The notes beneath the pieces are model-generated. The model was not told the DNA's origin. It ran no database searches and saw nothing but the letters and a program-made list of their open reading frames with translations. The translations under genes and the position numbers were made by a program. 6,079 nt of DNA from the NCBI GenBank assembly GCA_019689615.1, contig JADGHD010000320.1, forward strand, positions 1 to 6,079, written 5' to 3'. Below are positions 5,243 through 6,079 of this stretch, piece by piece. Source of the stretch: Frankia sp. Its GTDB lineage: Bacteria > Actinomycetota > Actinomycetes > Frankiales > Frankiaceae. Every line of letters begins with the position of its first letter. Positions within the stretch are counted from its first letter, which is position 1.

Positions 5243-5265
5243 GCAGGAAGCATCAGCAGGAAGGA
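5243..5265 (+). promoter_or_regulatory. Duplicated ribosome binding motif upstream of rplL
   Basis: GCAGGAAG occurs at 5243-5250 and again at 5256-5263, separated by CATCA. The second copy, extended to AAGGA (5261-5265), stands seven bases before the rplL ATG and is the likely functional site; the first is 22 bases from the ATG. The duplication may serve as a standby site for the highly translated L7/L12 gene, or may be chance. Confidence 0.6.
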
Positions 5266-5272
5266 CGCCACC

Positions 5273-5671
5273 ATGGCGAAGCTCTCGACCGACGAGCTGC
5301 TCGACGCGTTCAAGGAGATGACGCTGCTCGAGCTCGCCGAGTTCGTGAAGCAGTTCGAGGAGACCTTCGGCGTGACCGCGGCGGCCCCGGTCGCGGTCGC
5401 CGCCGCGCCGGCCGCCGCCGGTGCCGGTGGCGCCGAGGCGGCCGCCGCCGAGGAGAAGGACGAGTTCGACGTCATCCTCGAGGCGGCCGGCGACAAGAAG
5501 ATCCAGGTCATCAAGGAGGTCCGCGCCCTGGTCAGCGGCCTGGGCCTGAAGGAGGCCAAGGACCTGGTCGACAGCGCGCCGAAGCCGGTGCTGGAGAAGG
5601 TCGCCAAGGACGTGGCCGACAAGGCGAAGGCCGCTCTCGAGGGCGCCGGCGCCACCGTCACCGTCAAGTAG
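5273..5671 (+). CDS. rplL: 50S ribosomal protein L7/L12
   Basis: The 132-residue acidic protein is the multi-copy stalk protein that recruits and stimulates translational GTPases. The dimerisation domain that binds L10 covers about 1-34 (STDELLDAFKEMTLLELAEF). The flexible hinge (about 35-58) is an Ala/Gly/Pro/Val stretch typical of high-GC actinobacteria. The C-terminal factor-binding domain covers about 62-132, with KDEFDVILEAAGDKKIQVIK, VRALVSGLGLKEAKDLVDSAPKP as two recognisable conserved blocks. The ATG at 5273 has AAGGA at 5261-5265. The coding region ends 73 bases before a strong terminator, so rplJ-rplL form a unit separable from rpoB. Confidence 0.98.
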   Translation: MAKLSTDELLDAFKEMTLLELAEFVKQFEETFGVTAAAPVAVAAAPAAAGAGGAEAAAAEEKDEFDVILEAAGDKKIQVIKEVRALVSGLGLKEAKDLVDSAPKPVLEKVAKDVADKAKAALEGAGATVTVK

Positions 5672-5686
5672 GACTCCGCGCCACGA

Positions 5687-5721
5687 CCGCCGGCCCAGCC
5701 GCCTCGCGCGGCGGCCGGCGG
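5687..5721 (+). repeat. GC inverted repeat in the rplL 3' UTR
   Basis: CCGCCGGCC at 5687-5695 is the exact reverse complement of 5713-5721. An alternative inner stem, GCCGCC (5698-5703) with GGCGGC (5710-5715), overlaps the outer 3' arm, so the two compete. No T run follows. It may stabilise or slow the transcript before the terminator at 5745. Confidence 0.5.
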
Positions 5722-5744
5722 ACACCGGCCGGCTGGCCCGTCAC

Positions 5745-5795
5745 GTGAGCCGTGGCGGCCCCCGCGCAGGGGAGCCGCCACGGCTCACTTCTTGT
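5745..5795 (+). terminator. Intrinsic terminator after rplL
   Basis: GTGAGCCGTGGCGGC at 5745-5759 pairs perfectly over 15 bases with 5774-5788. Inside it CCCC (5760-5763) pairs with GGGG (5769-5772) around a GCGCA loop with one bulged A. The tail TTCTTGT (5789-5795) is the T-rich run. This is the clearest intrinsic terminator in the window. It should end or strongly reduce transcription from rplJ-rplL before rpoB. Confidence 0.93.
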
Positions 5796-6079
5796 GCCGG
5801 CGGCGCGCGGGCCGGGGTCGTGGTCCCCGGCGGGCCGATGGGTTACGGTCGCTCTCCGGTGCGGGTGCCAGCCAGTGAGCGGCTGGCGACGGACCGTCGC
5901 GAGCGGCTGACGGGCCAGCGACTGGCCAGTCCGGCATGGGCTGCGACCACTTCCGGGTGGCCGGCGCGGGGCGGTTGGCCGATGCTGGTAGGACGCCGCG
6001 CGGCGGCCGCCGGTGGGGACGCTCCGCGGAGGCGGTGGGGCCGCTCGGCGGCTGGCGGGAGCTCCGCGCGGTGGTGGCG
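5796..6079. other. Non-coding region downstream of rplL, presumed rpoB upstream region
   Basis: These 284 bases show no gene. They hold a dense group of dyads at 5867-5930 and a second repeat cluster at 6012-6046, where a 13-base unit (GGTGGGGACGCTC, then one mismatch in the copy at 6034-6046) recurs with a 22-base period around the palindrome CTCCGCGGAG (6022-6031). By the conserved gene order of actinobacteria rpoB should follow outside the window. I could not identify a confident promoter: TACGGT at 5844-5849 and TAGGAC at 5989-5994 are weak -10 candidates without -35 partners. Confidence 0.5.
5867..5930. repeat. Cluster of inverted and direct repeats in the rplL-rpoB gap
   Basis: GCCAGCC (5867-5873) pairs with GGCTGGC (5881-5887). 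The perfect dyad GCGACGG-A-CCGTCGC spans 5886-5900 and is flanked immediately on both sides by the direct repeat GAGCGGCTG (5877-5885 and 5901-5909). GGCCAG-CGA-CTGGCC spans 5913-5927, and the palindrome ACTGGCCAGT spans 5921-5930. The structures overlap, so only some could form at once. The function is unknown; an operator or RNA leader element is possible. Confidence 0.7.

Noticed and set aside
5877..5909. Transposon insertion with a target-site duplication (9-bp direct repeats around a dyad)
   Set aside because: Only 15 bases lie between the repeats, with no transposase or element-length insert; a footprint of an excised element cannot be shown from sequence alone.
5975..5994. TTGGCC and TAGGAC as a promoter for rpoB
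   Set aside because: Only eight bases separate the two hexamers, far from the required 16-19, and TAGGAC is a poor -10 match.

Overview
The window is a piece of a very G+C-rich actinobacterial chromosome. The evidence is a strong G/C third-position bias in every gene, a NusG with a long acidic N-terminal extension, a short single-span SecE, and the gene order aminotransferase (divergent) / tRNA-Trp / secE / nusG / rplK / rplA / rplJ / rplL, which is the order I know from Streptomyces and relatives. Base composition and the protein sequences would fit a Frankia-like or other non-streptomycete actinomycete, but genus cannot be fixed from this window alone.

Layout. Positions 1-86 are an extreme poly-G/poly-C tract beyond the 3' end of a class I aminotransferase gene (aspC-like) that runs on the minus strand to about 1295. 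A 215-base divergent intergenic region (1296-1510) holds a near-perfect 30/31-nt tandem repeat and a candidate promoter. It leads into tRNA-Trp(CCA) at 1511-1583 and then, with only 44 nt between, into secE (1628-1876). nusG follows (start most likely the GTG at 1994), then rplK (16-nt gap) and rplA (159-nt gap). A strong GC hairpin without a U tract closes the rplK-rplA unit. A 531-base gap (4074-4604) separates it from rplJ; it contains an exceptionally GC-rich spacer, an 11-bp inverted repeat, a candidate promoter, and a long 5' leader that looks like the autoregulatory L10 leader and ends in two small terminator-like hairpins. rplJ and rplL follow, then a textbook intrinsic terminator (5745-5795). 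The last 284 bases hold no gene; they contain clustered dyads and should lie upstream of rpoB, which is outside the window.

How the genes work together. SecE is a core subunit of the SecYEG protein-export channel. NusG couples RNA polymerase to Rho and to the ribosome. L11, L1, L10 and L7/L12 form the mobile stalks of the 50S subunit (L1 stalk and the L11/L10/L12 GTPase-associated region). This is core housekeeping DNA. I found no new gene system; the points worth a second look are regulatory and structural: repeats, leader architecture and dyads in the intergenic regions.
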